From UBA11606 sp049437325 (GTDB lineage: Bacteria > Actinomycetota > Acidimicrobiia > Acidimicrobiales > Aldehydirespiratoraceae), in contig JBMTIM010000017.1 in NCBI GenBank assembly GCA_049437325.1, forward strand, positions 1 through 52,944: DNA of 52,944 nt. Direction: 5' to 3'. Under the pieces are notes generated by a model, which saw nothing but the letters and a program-made list of their open reading frames with translations, made no database searches and had not been told where the DNA came from. The translations under genes were made by a program, and so were the position numbers. Of the stretch, positions 16,860-23,261 are shown piece after piece (the first letter of the stretch is position 1; the number at the start of each line of letters is the position of its first letter).

Positions 16860-17758
16860 GTCGAGCACTCGCCATCATCGGACTGACCACCTTCACCGGG
16901 TCTGCGCTGCTGCTCTCCGATCTGCGATGGTTCCGCCGGCCGAGTCTTGTCGAGCGGCTGAGCCCCTTTGCTCCTGTTCACGCCCGTCGGTCCCGCCTCG
17001 GCCTCCTGTCGGCCGCATCGTTTCGCGAAATCATCGCCCCGCTCTCGAACAGTGTCGGAGAGCGAATCGCAAGCTTGTTCGGCGTGAACGAGGGGGTCGA
17101 GCTTCGACTTCGCCGTATCCACTCCCCCCTGGACGTGACGACCTTTCGAGTCCGTCAGGCAGGTTGGGCAGCGGTCAGCTTTGCGGGTGGGCTCGCCGTG
17201 TCGGCCACGCTCGGTGTGCCGGCAGCACTCGCCGTCTTCGTCGTACTCGGGGCGCCAACCCTGACCTTCCTTCTGCTCGAGCAGCAGGTTGCGAGCGCGT
17301 CAGCGGCTTGGCAGCGGCGAATCTTCTTGGAATTACCAGTCGTTGCCGAGCAACTCGGCATGCTCGTCTCAGCTGGCTGGTCCCTCGGTACTGCACTCTC
17401 TCGCGTCAGCGAAAGAGGGGCCGGTGTCTGCGCCGCCGATCTTGCGCGGGTGGTCCAACGCGTGGGCCAGGGCCTGTCAGAAGCAGATGCACTCCGGGAA
17501 TGGGCCGACATCGCCAGTGTTGTCGAACTCGATCGTCTCGTGTCGGTTCTCTCACTCAATCGCGACGCTGCCGACCTCGGCCGACTGATCAGCGACGAAG
17601 CGCGCTCGATCCGCCGCCAGGCACAGCGCGAACTCATCGAGACGATCGAACGTCGAAACCAGCAGGTCTGGATACCCGTCACGGTCTCAGCACTCGTACC
17701 CGGGGTGCTCCTGATGGGTGTCCCGTTTGTCGATGCGCTGAACCTTTTCAGCGGATGA
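16856..17758 (+). CDS. tadC: Flp pilus assembly membrane protein TadC (type II secretion F domain)
   Basis: Second T2SSF-type platform protein, 300 residues. It starts at the ATG at 16856 that overlaps the tadB stop (ATGA). N-terminal helix, membrane helices around residues 95-140, then the T2SSF bundle (ELPVVAEQLGMLVSAGWSLG) and a C-terminal hydrophobic helix with PGVLLMGVPF. TadB and TadC form the membrane platform turned by TadA. It is followed by a 35-base gap carrying the ribosome site of the pilin-like gene. Confidence 0.85.
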   Translation: MSRALAIIGLTTFTGSALLLSDLRWFRRPSLVERLSPFAPVHARRSRLGLLSAASFREIIAPLSNSVGERIASLFGVNEGVELRLRRIHSPLDVTTFRVRQAGWAAVSFAGGLAVSATLGVPAALAVFVVLGAPTLTFLLLEQQVASASAAWQRRIFLELPVVAEQLGMLVSAGWSLGTALSRVSERGAGVCAADLARVVQRVGQGLSEADALREWADIASVVELDRLVSVLSLNRDAADLGRLISDEARSIRRQAQRELIETIERRNQQVWIPVTVSALVPGVLLMGVPFVDALNLFSG

Positions 17759-17793
17759 CCCAACCCCACCCAACTCCAACAAGGAGAACAACC

Positions 17794-18030
17794 ATGATGA
17801 GCATCACCGAACAGACCTGGATGGAGATCCAGATGCTGGTCGGCCACCTGAACCGTCGAACCGGTCGCATGCTTGGCGATCGCGGTGAAGGTGTGATCAG
17901 TACTGCGATCGCCGTACTGATCACCTCCTTCATCGGAGCCGCCATGTGGGTAGCGTTCGACCGCATCTGGGGGAACGCCGAGTCCAACATCGAGGGGGAG
18001 GTAAATCGCATCGGCGCGATGGGAGGGTGA
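17794..18030 (+). CDS. Small Flp-pilin-like protein of the Tad operon
   Basis: The 78-residue product starts at ATGATG (17794) with a strong AAGGAG seven bases upstream. It has a charged N-terminal leader of about 32 residues ending RGEG, one long hydrophobic helix (VISTAIAVLITSFIGAAMWVAF in two parts), and a short acidic C-terminus. Position after TadC and this shape fit a Flp-type prepilin. The cleavage-type Gly is present, but the Glu at +5 that marks most type IV and Flp pilins is missing after either RG or EG. So it may be a divergent pilin or a pseudopilin. The stop overlaps the next gene (GTGA). No prepilin peptidase gene is in the window. Confidence 0.75.
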   Translation: MMSITEQTWMEIQMLVGHLNRRTGRMLGDRGEGVISTAIAVLITSFIGAAMWVAFDRIWGNAESNIEGEVNRIGAMGG

Positions 18031-18449
18031 CCCGAGATCCTCTCGATACTCATGGACGCGACGACGGCGCGACAACAATCGGTACGAGTGCGGGCTTCCT
18101 CGTGTTCTTGTTCATGTTGTTCGCAGCGGTCCACATTCTCTTCAGCCTCTATGCATCGTCGTTGGTCACGGCTGCGACACTCGAGGCTGCGCAGATGGTG
18201 GCCGGTTACGACGAGGTCACCGACCGCTGTGCAGCTGTGGCCGAGGCGGAAGCACGATTCCTCGAAAAGCTCGGGGACTATGGCGAGGCGGGGCACGCAA
18301 CGCTGCACTGGATCTGCACCAACCCTGAAGACGTCACGGTCCGGGTGACTGCTGATCATCCAACCTTCCTGCCACGACGGCTGGCCGGCCTGACCGACCT
18401 CGCACATCTCGACCGGACCATCGTCGTACGAGTCGAGACATTTCGATGA
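18027..18449 (+). CDS. TadE-like pilus assembly protein (pseudopilin-like)
   Basis: 140 residues from a GTG that overlaps the pilin-like stop (GTGA, 18027-18030). A short hydrophilic N-terminus is followed by one hydrophobic helix (about residues 17-40: GTSAGFLVFLFMLFAAVHILF) and a small extracytoplasmic domain with two cysteines. TadE-like proteins are minor pseudopilins or anchored assembly proteins. The call rests on size, the single N-terminal helix and its place in the Tad operon. It overlaps the next gene by four bases (ATGA). Confidence 0.7.
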   Translation: MTRDPLDTHGRDDGATTIGTSAGFLVFLFMLFAAVHILFSLYASSLVTAATLEAAQMVAGYDEVTDRCAAVAEAEARFLEKLGDYGEAGHATLHWICTNPEDVTVRVTADHPTFLPRRLAGLTDLAHLDRTIVVRVETFR

Positions 18450-18907
18450 CGGAGCCGATTCGTCGAGCGAGCGGCGACGCCGGCCAAGTAGGGGGTATCG
18501 AAGTCCTGCCGTTCGGATTCCTCACGTTCGTCGCAGTCACACTCTTGTTGGTCAATGCCTGGGGGGTCATCGACGCCAAGCTGGCCACGACCGCAGCCTC
18601 GCGAGAAGCCGTGCGTACCTTTGTCGAGGCGAGTGACCCGGCCGATATCGCGCACACGGCCGAGCGACGAGCGATCGAGACCCTCACCGCCTACGGGTAC
18701 ACCGGCGGCAGAGTGGGGATCGACGCACTGGTGCTGCCCGAGGGCTATGTCCGTTGTGCGCGGATCACGCTCTCCGTCACCTACGACGTGCCTGCGCTCA
18801 CCATTCCGTTCATCGGTGGCTTCGGGCACGCCGTCACCGTCAGGTCGACGTCGACAGAGCTGATCGATCCGTTCCGCGACGGGATCAGAGGGGTCGCAAC
18901 GTGTTGA
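18446..18907 (+). CDS. TadE-like pilus assembly protein
   Basis: 153 residues with a hydrophobic helix near residues 20-42 (LPFGFLTFVAVTLLLVNAWG) and an extracytoplasmic domain. The stretch AKLATTAASREAVRTFVEA after the helix resembles TadE/TadG-like proteins, where a conserved Ala/Ser/Arg helix follows the membrane segment. It overlaps both neighbours by a few bases. Probably a minor pilin or anchored assembly factor; no enzymatic motif was seen. Confidence 0.72.
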   Translation: MTEPIRRASGDAGQVGGIEVLPFGFLTFVAVTLLLVNAWGVIDAKLATTAASREAVRTFVEASDPADIAHTAERRAIETLTAYGYTGGRVGIDALVLPEGYVRCARITLSVTYDVPALTIPFIGGFGHAVTVRSTSTELIDPFRDGIRGVATC

Positions 18908-19338
18908 TGCAGAACCGCCGGATGGATGGTGGCACCGTGCTTCTTCTGTTTCCGGCAGCAGCGTTGATCATGATTGTGCTCGGCGCAATCGTCATCGATG
19001 TGAGCCTGTCGCAAGTACGGGCTCGTGAACTCGAGTTGACAGCCGCATCGGCCGCAAACGACGCCCTTGGCGCACTGGACGTCCAGAACCTCCGCGCAAC
19101 CGGTCAGATCCGATTCGACCCGGTTCTGGCCGAGGCGATCGTGAAGGAGTCTGTCGCCATGGGGCCACTTCCGAATGCCAGTGTTCGATCGATCTCGATC
19201 ACCGATATCGACGGCGAGACTCCCCAGATCGCCGTGACCCTTACCTTGGTCGTCGACCTCGTCATGTCGCCTGCTCTCCCGGGCGGGATCGGCTCTACCA
19301 CGATCACCCGAACCCGAACGATTTCAATCCTCGGCTGA
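18901..19338 (+). CDS. TadG/TadE-like pilus-associated membrane protein
   Basis: Last gene of the Tad operon, about 145 residues. GTG 18901, TTG 18904 and ATG 18907 are consecutive in-frame candidates; GTG 18901 is preferred because AGAGGGG lies seven bases upstream, though TTG 18904 would give the TTGA overlap used elsewhere in the operon. One membrane helix (GGTVLLLFPAAALIMIVLGA) is followed by an Ala/Ser-rich helix and a small beta-rich domain. This resembles the N-terminal part of TadG-like proteins but lacks any von Willebrand domain. Confidence 0.7.
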   Translation: MLMQNRRMDGGTVLLLFPAAALIMIVLGAIVIDVSLSQVRARELELTAASAANDALGALDVQNLRATGQIRFDPVLAEAIVKESVAMGPLPNASVRSISITDIDGETPQIAVTLTLVVDLVMSPALPGGIGSTTITRTRTISILG

Positions 19339-19339
19339 G

Positions 19340-19368
19340 TTGGAAGACGAACATATGTTCGATACACT
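19340..19368 (+). promoter_or_regulatory. LexA (SOS) box inside a predicted leaderless promoter
   Basis: A -35 TTGGAA (19340-19345), a 17-base spacer and a -10 TACACT (19363-19368) place the start point at or next to the A of the ATG at 19375, so the transcript would be leaderless. The spacer contains the perfect palindrome CGAACATATGTTCG (19348-19361), which matches the actinobacterial/Bacillus LexA consensus CGAAC-N4-GTTCG. LexA bound there would block RNA polymerase directly. This predicts DNA-damage induction of the downstream HNH gene. Confidence 0.8.
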
Positions 19369-19374
19369 TTTCCT

Positions 19375-20460
19375 ATGTTGACGGCGGCGAACAACGAGCT
19401 CCGGGGGTTGGATCCTCGCCCGCTCTCTCGCCCTGAACTCGTCGATGCGATCGCTGCCCTCGATCGATTGATTGCTCGAGCCGAGGAGCGTCGGCTCGCC
19501 TGTCTTGCAGCAATCGATGCGCTTGGAGATCGTGGTGCCGACGCAGCAACGGTGGGGCGTTCACTCTCACGTCGGTCGGATCGGCGAGCGAAGAAAGACG
19601 CAGAGGTTGCCGGTCGTATGGTCCAGATGCCAGCAGTTGCCGGAAAGCTCGCATCGGGTGAGATCACCACTGAGCATGCAACTGCGTGCGCGGACGCAGC
19701 TGCCCGAGTTACGAACGAGGAAGCCGACAGCCTGGCCGAGATGGCTGCTGCGATGCCTGCCGATCTGTTCTCGAAGAAGGCTCGTGAATGGGCCGGACGA
19801 CGTGAATCGGCAATTGATGCCGATGAGCGCCACCGTCAGCAGCGCCGCCAGCGAGAAGCCAGCCACTGGACCGCTGGGGACGGCATGGTTCATCTCCACG
19901 CCCAATTCGACCCCATCACCGGGGCCGCCGTCGTGGCGTCACTCGAAGAACGGGTCGATTCGCTGTGGCGGGCCGACGGCGGCCGTGACGGGTCCCCGGC
20001 CGAACACCGGAGCCACAGTCAGCGACGAGCGGATGCCCTTGCTGAGCTGTTGACCACTCGCCATCGCAATGCCGCATCTCACCCCAAGCACATGGTTCAC
20101 CTGATCCACGAACTTGCCGATGGAACGACCGAACTCGCCGATGGCACACCAGTGCCTGACGACGTGTTGTGCACGTTGGGGCCGGCGGCTGCAGTTGTTG
20201 GCCATGTCTTCTCTCGTGAGGGACGGCCGCTCTGGCTTGGAAGGCGCACGAGACTGGCCTCGACCGATCAGTGGCTCGCCCTGATCGCCGCTCATCGAGG
20301 GTGTGCCGACTGCGGCGCCGCCGCTTCACGCTGCGAGGCGCACCACACTGTCGCCGAATGGTCACACGGCGGCCCCACAGATATCGACAACCTCGATCTT
20401 CGCTGCCACCGATGCCACGGAGTCGTCCACCGGCGAGCCGAGCGAAGAGCCGCCGCCTGA
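19375..20460 (+). CDS. DUF222 / HNH endonuclease domain protein (13E12-repeat family)
   Basis: 361 residues with an N-terminal DUF222-type helical region (about residues 20-220) and a C-terminal HNH nuclease module: CADC near residue 305, then HHTVAEWSHGG, DIDNLDL and CHRCH. The two CxxC pairs would hold a structural zinc, and the HH and N residues the catalytic metal. The family is abundant in actinobacteria (REP13E12 in mycobacteria) and often mobile or multi-copy; its role is not firmly known. The upstream LexA box suggests SOS control. The ATG at 19375 fits a leaderless start. No flanking repeats or att sites were seen. Confidence 0.88.
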   Translation: MLTAANNELRGLDPRPLSRPELVDAIAALDRLIARAEERRLACLAAIDALGDRGADAATVGRSLSRRSDRRAKKDAEVAGRMVQMPAVAGKLASGEITTEHATACADAAARVTNEEADSLAEMAAAMPADLFSKKAREWAGRRESAIDADERHRQQRRQREASHWTAGDGMVHLHAQFDPITGAAVVASLEERVDSLWRADGGRDGSPAEHRSHSQRRADALAELLTTRHRNAASHPKHMVHLIHELADGTTELADGTPVPDDVLCTLGPAAAVVGHVFSREGRPLWLGRRTRLASTDQWLALIAAHRGCADCGAAASRCEAHHTVAEWSHGGPTDIDNLDLRCHRCHGVVHRRAERRAAA

Positions 20461-20499
20461 GCCACGGCTCGGGCCGCTGATCGCACTGCCGTGCCGGAC

Positions 20500-20505
20500 T
20501 AACCT
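20500..20505 (+). promoter_or_regulatory. Candidate -10 box of the nitrile hydratase operon
   Basis: TAACCT (TAnnnT) ends eight bases before the ATG of the beta subunit gene, in the 53-base gap after the HNH gene. This would give a leaderless or near-leaderless transcript; no ribosome site is visible before the ATG, which agrees. No clear -35 was found. Confidence 0.35.
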
Positions 20506-20513
20506 CGCAATCC

Positions 20514-21098
20514 ATGGACGGCATCCATGACATGGGCGGAAGTCACGACTTCCCGGCCTGTCTCACCGAACGCGATGAGGCGGTCTTCCATGCCGAGTGG
20601 GAGGCGCGCGCGTTTGTGCTGTCGAATGCCTACACGGGTGCGGGCTGCGCCAACGTCGACCAATTCCGTCACGCCATCGAACGACTCGACCCTGCGGCCT
20701 ACATCGGCGACGGTTACTTCGGCCGGTGGCTCGGCTCGATCGAGTTGATGATCGCTGATGCCAACGACCAAGTGATCCCAGGCCGCTACTCGGACCACAG
20801 CGCAGCTCGCAAGATCGATGCCGTGCCCCGGTTCGGTGTCGGTGACATCGTTCGGACCAAGAACCACAATCCTCCGGGCCACACTCGACTCCCTGGCTAC
20901 GTGCGCAACCGAACCGGTCGAGTCGAGCTTCTTCATGGCGGCTGGGTGTATCCGGACACTCACGCTCACCACGAAGGCGAGAATCCTGAACACGTGTACT
21001 CGGTCCGCTTCGACGGCGACGAACTGTGGGGCGCCGACGCCGAACCCGGCACGTCGGTCACCGTCGACCTTTTCGAGAGTTATCTGGAACCAACGTGA
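20514..21098 (+). CDS. nthB: Nitrile hydratase beta subunit
   Basis: Structural partner of the metal-binding alpha subunit; together they hydrate nitriles to amides. The 194-residue product begins with the family hallmark MDGIHDMGG and contains the C-terminal beta-barrel segment FGVGDIVRTKN...PGHTRLPGYVR and YSVRFDGDELWG. It is slightly shorter than typical beta subunits of about 220 residues. Beta-before-alpha order is the arrangement seen in cobalt-type enzymes. It overlaps the alpha gene by four bases (GTGA). Confidence 0.95.
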   Translation: MDGIHDMGGSHDFPACLTERDEAVFHAEWEARAFVLSNAYTGAGCANVDQFRHAIERLDPAAYIGDGYFGRWLGSIELMIADANDQVIPGRYSDHSAARKIDAVPRFGVGDIVRTKNHNPPGHTRLPGYVRNRTGRVELLHGGWVYPDTHAHHEGENPEHVYSVRFDGDELWGADAEPGTSVTVDLFESYLEPT

Positions 21099-21694
21099 GC
21101 CACGACGAGAACCACGAGCACGAGCACGATCCTCGTGCCATCCGAACGGAGGCGCTCGAACGACTGCTCGTCGAGCAGGGGCTGATCACCTCGGCTGCAA
21201 TCGACACGATCATCGAGCGCTACGAAACCGACGTCGGCCCCCTCAATGGTGCTCGTGTCGTCGCCAAGGCCTGGACCGATCCGGACTATCGGGCCCGACT
21301 TCTCGACGACGGGACCGCTGCGATCGCCGAGCTCGGGATTGGAGGCCCGCAGGGCGAAAAGATGGTCGTGGTCGAAAACACTCCCGATGTGCACAACGTG
21401 ATCGTCTGCACGCTCTGTTCCTGCTACCCGTGGCCCGTCCTCGGCTTGCCGCCGGCGTGGTACAAGGATCCGGCCTACCGATCCCGAATCGTCCGCGAAC
21501 CAAGGAAGGTCCTGCACGAGTTCGGCCTGACACTCGACGACGACACCGAAGTGAGGGTCTGGGACTCCAGCGCCGAGATTCGCTACCTCGTGCTCCCCGA
21601 ACAACCTGCATCAACCCTCGGCGCCGACGAAGAGGCACTAGCCGATCTCGTCACCCGTGACGCCATGATCGGTGTGGCACGGATCGACGCATGA
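21095..21694 (+). CDS. nthA: Nitrile hydratase alpha subunit, cobalt type
   Basis: Catalytic subunit, 199 residues from a GTG overlapping the beta stop (GTGA). The metal-binding motif VCTLCSC lies near residue 108; Thr at the second position of CTLCSC is the cobalt-type signature (iron-type enzymes have Ser). The following YPWPVLGLPPAWYK is also characteristic. The N-terminus is His-rich (SHDENHEHEHD), possibly a metal-binding tail. The stop overlaps the ATG of a 59-codon ORF (ATGA). Nitrile source and downstream amidase are not visible here. Confidence 0.95.
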   Translation: MSHDENHEHEHDPRAIRTEALERLLVEQGLITSAAIDTIIERYETDVGPLNGARVVAKAWTDPDYRARLLDDGTAAIAELGIGGPQGEKMVVVENTPDVHNVIVCTLCSCYPWPVLGLPPAWYKDPAYRSRIVREPRKVLHEFGLTLDDDTEVRVWDSSAEIRYLVLPEQPASTLGADEEALADLVTRDAMIGVARIDA

Positions 21695-21870
21695 TGAGCG
21701 TCGAGGATCAGCATCCGACGACCGGTCACCTGCCGAGCGTCGCATCACACGAGGCCCCCATGACACAAGGCCCAACGACACACGGCCCAACGACACACGG
21801 CTCCACGACACAAGGCCCACCGACACACGGCTCCACGACACACGGCTCCATGTCCCGAGGCACGGCGTGA
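21691..21870 (+). CDS. Small His/Thr/Gly-rich repeat protein between NHase alpha and accessory genes (candidate novel gene)
   Basis: 59 codons starting at the ATG that overlaps the alpha-subunit stop (ATGA at 21691-21694) and ending at the TGA that overlaps the GTG start of the accessory gene (GTGA at 21867-21870). Fitting both junctions exactly is the main evidence that it is translated. The product has seven His and 13 Thr; residues 24-53 are six pentapeptides of the form TT(H/Q)G(P/S), encoded by 15-base repeats. No known domain, signal peptide or membrane segment was recognised. A cobalt-binding or chaperone role beside the cobalt enzyme is an attractive but untested inference. The alternative is that the repeat belongs to an N-terminal extension of the accessory protein in the other open frame (from 21672). 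Confidence 0.5.
   Translation: MMSVEDQHPTTGHLPSVASHEAPMTQGPTTHGPTTHGSTTQGPPTHGSTTHGSMSRGTA
21760..21849 (+). repeat. 15-base tandem repeat (six units) inside the small NHase-operon ORF
   Basis: Six head-to-tail units related to ACGACACACGGCTCC, with variants ending GGCCCA and CAC changed to CAA; a seventh degenerate unit follows (21850-21864). The unit length is a multiple of three, so three reading frames stay open across it, including one on the opposite strand. This is why the frame cannot be chosen by openness alone. Confidence 0.9.
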
Positions 21871-22229
21871 CATCGGGACCGGAACCGGTGCTGCTGCCTA
21901 CCGACGGGCCCACCGCTCCCCCGCGGGCCAATGGTGAACTCGTGTTCGATGCGCCGTGGCAGACCCGGATCTTCGGCGCCACGGTCGCGCTGTACGAGGC
22001 AGGGTGTTTCGGATGGCCCGACTTTCAACAACGACTGATCGACGAGATCGCAGCCCACGAGGTTGCGCTCGAGACCGACCCAGTCGACGGGACCAGCGGA
22101 TACGACTACTGGGCCTGCTGGCTCGACGCGTTCCGGGCACTTGCCGACGACCACGGCTGGGCGAGTCAGCAAAACCTGCACGACATGGAACACGAATTGG
22201 AGGCCCGGCCCGCCGGCCACGATCACTGA
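21867..22229 (+). CDS. Nitrile hydratase accessory protein (P14K/activator type)
   Basis: 120 residues from the GTG at 21867. The segment APPRANGELVFDAPWQTRIF and the following helices (ALYEAGCFGWPDFQQRLIDEI) match the short accessory proteins that load cobalt into, or swap, the alpha subunit of cobalt-type nitrile hydratase. It is also related to the beta-subunit N-terminal fold. The C-terminus ends GHDH. Chosen start gives the GTGA overlap with the 59-codon ORF; an upstream in-frame GTG at 21672 would add 65 repeat-rich residues that homologues, as I recall them, lack. It is convergent with galE, 15 bases apart. Confidence 0.88.
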   Translation: MTSGPEPVLLPTDGPTAPPRANGELVFDAPWQTRIFGATVALYEAGCFGWPDFQQRLIDEIAAHEVALETDPVDGTSGYDYWACWLDAFRALADDHGWASQQNLHDMEHELEARPAGHDH

Positions 22230-22244
22230 GCTTCGATGTCTGCT

Positions 22245-23261
22245 TCAGCCCGCGAAACCGTCGGGATGCATCGATTGCCACGTCCAATGATCGCGAAGCA
22301 TCGCAGCAAGATCTCGCTGCGAGCGCCAGCCCAGCACCTCTGCCGCGAGCGACGGGTCGGCATAGATCTGCTCGATATCACCGGGCCGACGATCGACGAT
22401 CTCGTAGGCGATCGGCTCACCAACTGCCGCTTCGGCTGCAGCGATGACCTCGAGCACCGATGAGCCGATACCGGTCCCGAGATTGATGGCCATGCACGTT
22501 CCCCGCAATGTTGTGTCGAGGGCATCGAGCGCAGCGACATGTCCCTCGGCCAGATCGACCACATGGACATAGTCACGAACACACGTGCCATCCGGAGTCC
22601 CGTAATCACCTCCGAACACGCCGATCTTGTCGAGACGGCCGACTGCGACCGCCATGACGACAGGCGTCAGATTGTCGGGCACACCGTTGGGATCCTCACC
22701 GAGGGTGCCGCTCTCGTGAGCGCCGACCGGATTGAAATATCGGAGCAACGCCACATCGAGATCCTCGGCTGCGGCGGTGTCGCGCAGGATCTGTTCCGAC
22801 ATGACCTTGGTCCAGCCATACGGGCTCTCCGCCCGTATCGGTGCGCGTTCTGTCACCGGAATGACATCAGGCTGGCCGTAGACGGTGCACGACGACGAAA
22901 ACACCAGCTTTCGAACCCCATGTCTCACCATCGCGTCTGCCACACCGATCGTGGCGCCGAGATTGTTGTCGAAGTACTCGAGCGGAGCCGACACGCTCTG
23001 ACCAACCGACTTGTGAGCGGCGAAATGAATCACCTCGTCGATGTCGTATGCCTCGAACACCGCATCGAGCTGTTCGCGGTCGCGCAGATCACCCTCCACG
23101 AACGCGAGGTCAGGTGTGGTCAGCGCACGGATTGCGTCGACGGCCGCTGGCGAACTGTTGACGAGATTGTCGATCAACACGACATCGCGGCCGGCCTCGT
23201 GGAGTGCCACCGCAGTGTGCGAACCGATGTAGCCCGCGCCTCCGGTGACCAGCACCGTCAT
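22245..23261 (-). CDS. galE: UDP-glucose 4-epimerase
   Basis: Interconverts UDP-glucose and UDP-galactose. The 338-residue extended SDR has GGAGYIGS near residue 7, the catalytic Ser in SSSCTVYG, the YGWTK Tyr/Lys pair near residue 149, and the family segments RYFNPVGAH, CVRDYVHV and NLGTG. The length is typical. Its start shares one base with the stop of the upstream nucleotidyltransferase gene (TGATG), so both are co-translated. It supplies UDP-galactose for the surrounding glycan locus, and possibly central metabolism. Confidence 0.95.
   Translation of the reverse strand: MTVLVTGGAGYIGSHTAVALHEAGRDVVLIDNLVNSSPAAVDAIRALTTPDLAFVEGDLRDREQLDAVFEAYDIDEVIHFAAHKSVGQSVSAPLEYFDNNLGATIGVADAMVRHGVRKLVFSSSCTVYGQPDVIPVTERAPIRAESPYGWTKVMSEQILRDTAAAEDLDVALLRYFNPVGAHESGTLGEDPNGVPDNLTPVVMAVAVGRLDKIGVFGGDYGTPDGTCVRDYVHVVDLAEGHVAALDALDTTLRGTCMAINLGTGIGSSVLEVIAAAEAAVGEPIAYEIVDRRPGDIEQIYADPSLAAEVLGWRSQRDLAAMLRDHWTWQSMHPDGFAG

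Noticed and set aside
19375..20460. DUF222/HNH gene as part of a mobile element
   Set aside because: The family is often multi-copy and mobile, but no transposase, integrase, target-site duplication or terminal repeat was seen around it.
21638..21982. Minus-strand open frame with Val/Ser/Trp-rich repeats over the NHase repeat array
   Set aside because: Its openness follows from the 15-base repeat length; it has no ribosome site or link to neighbours and lies antisense to the NHase operon.
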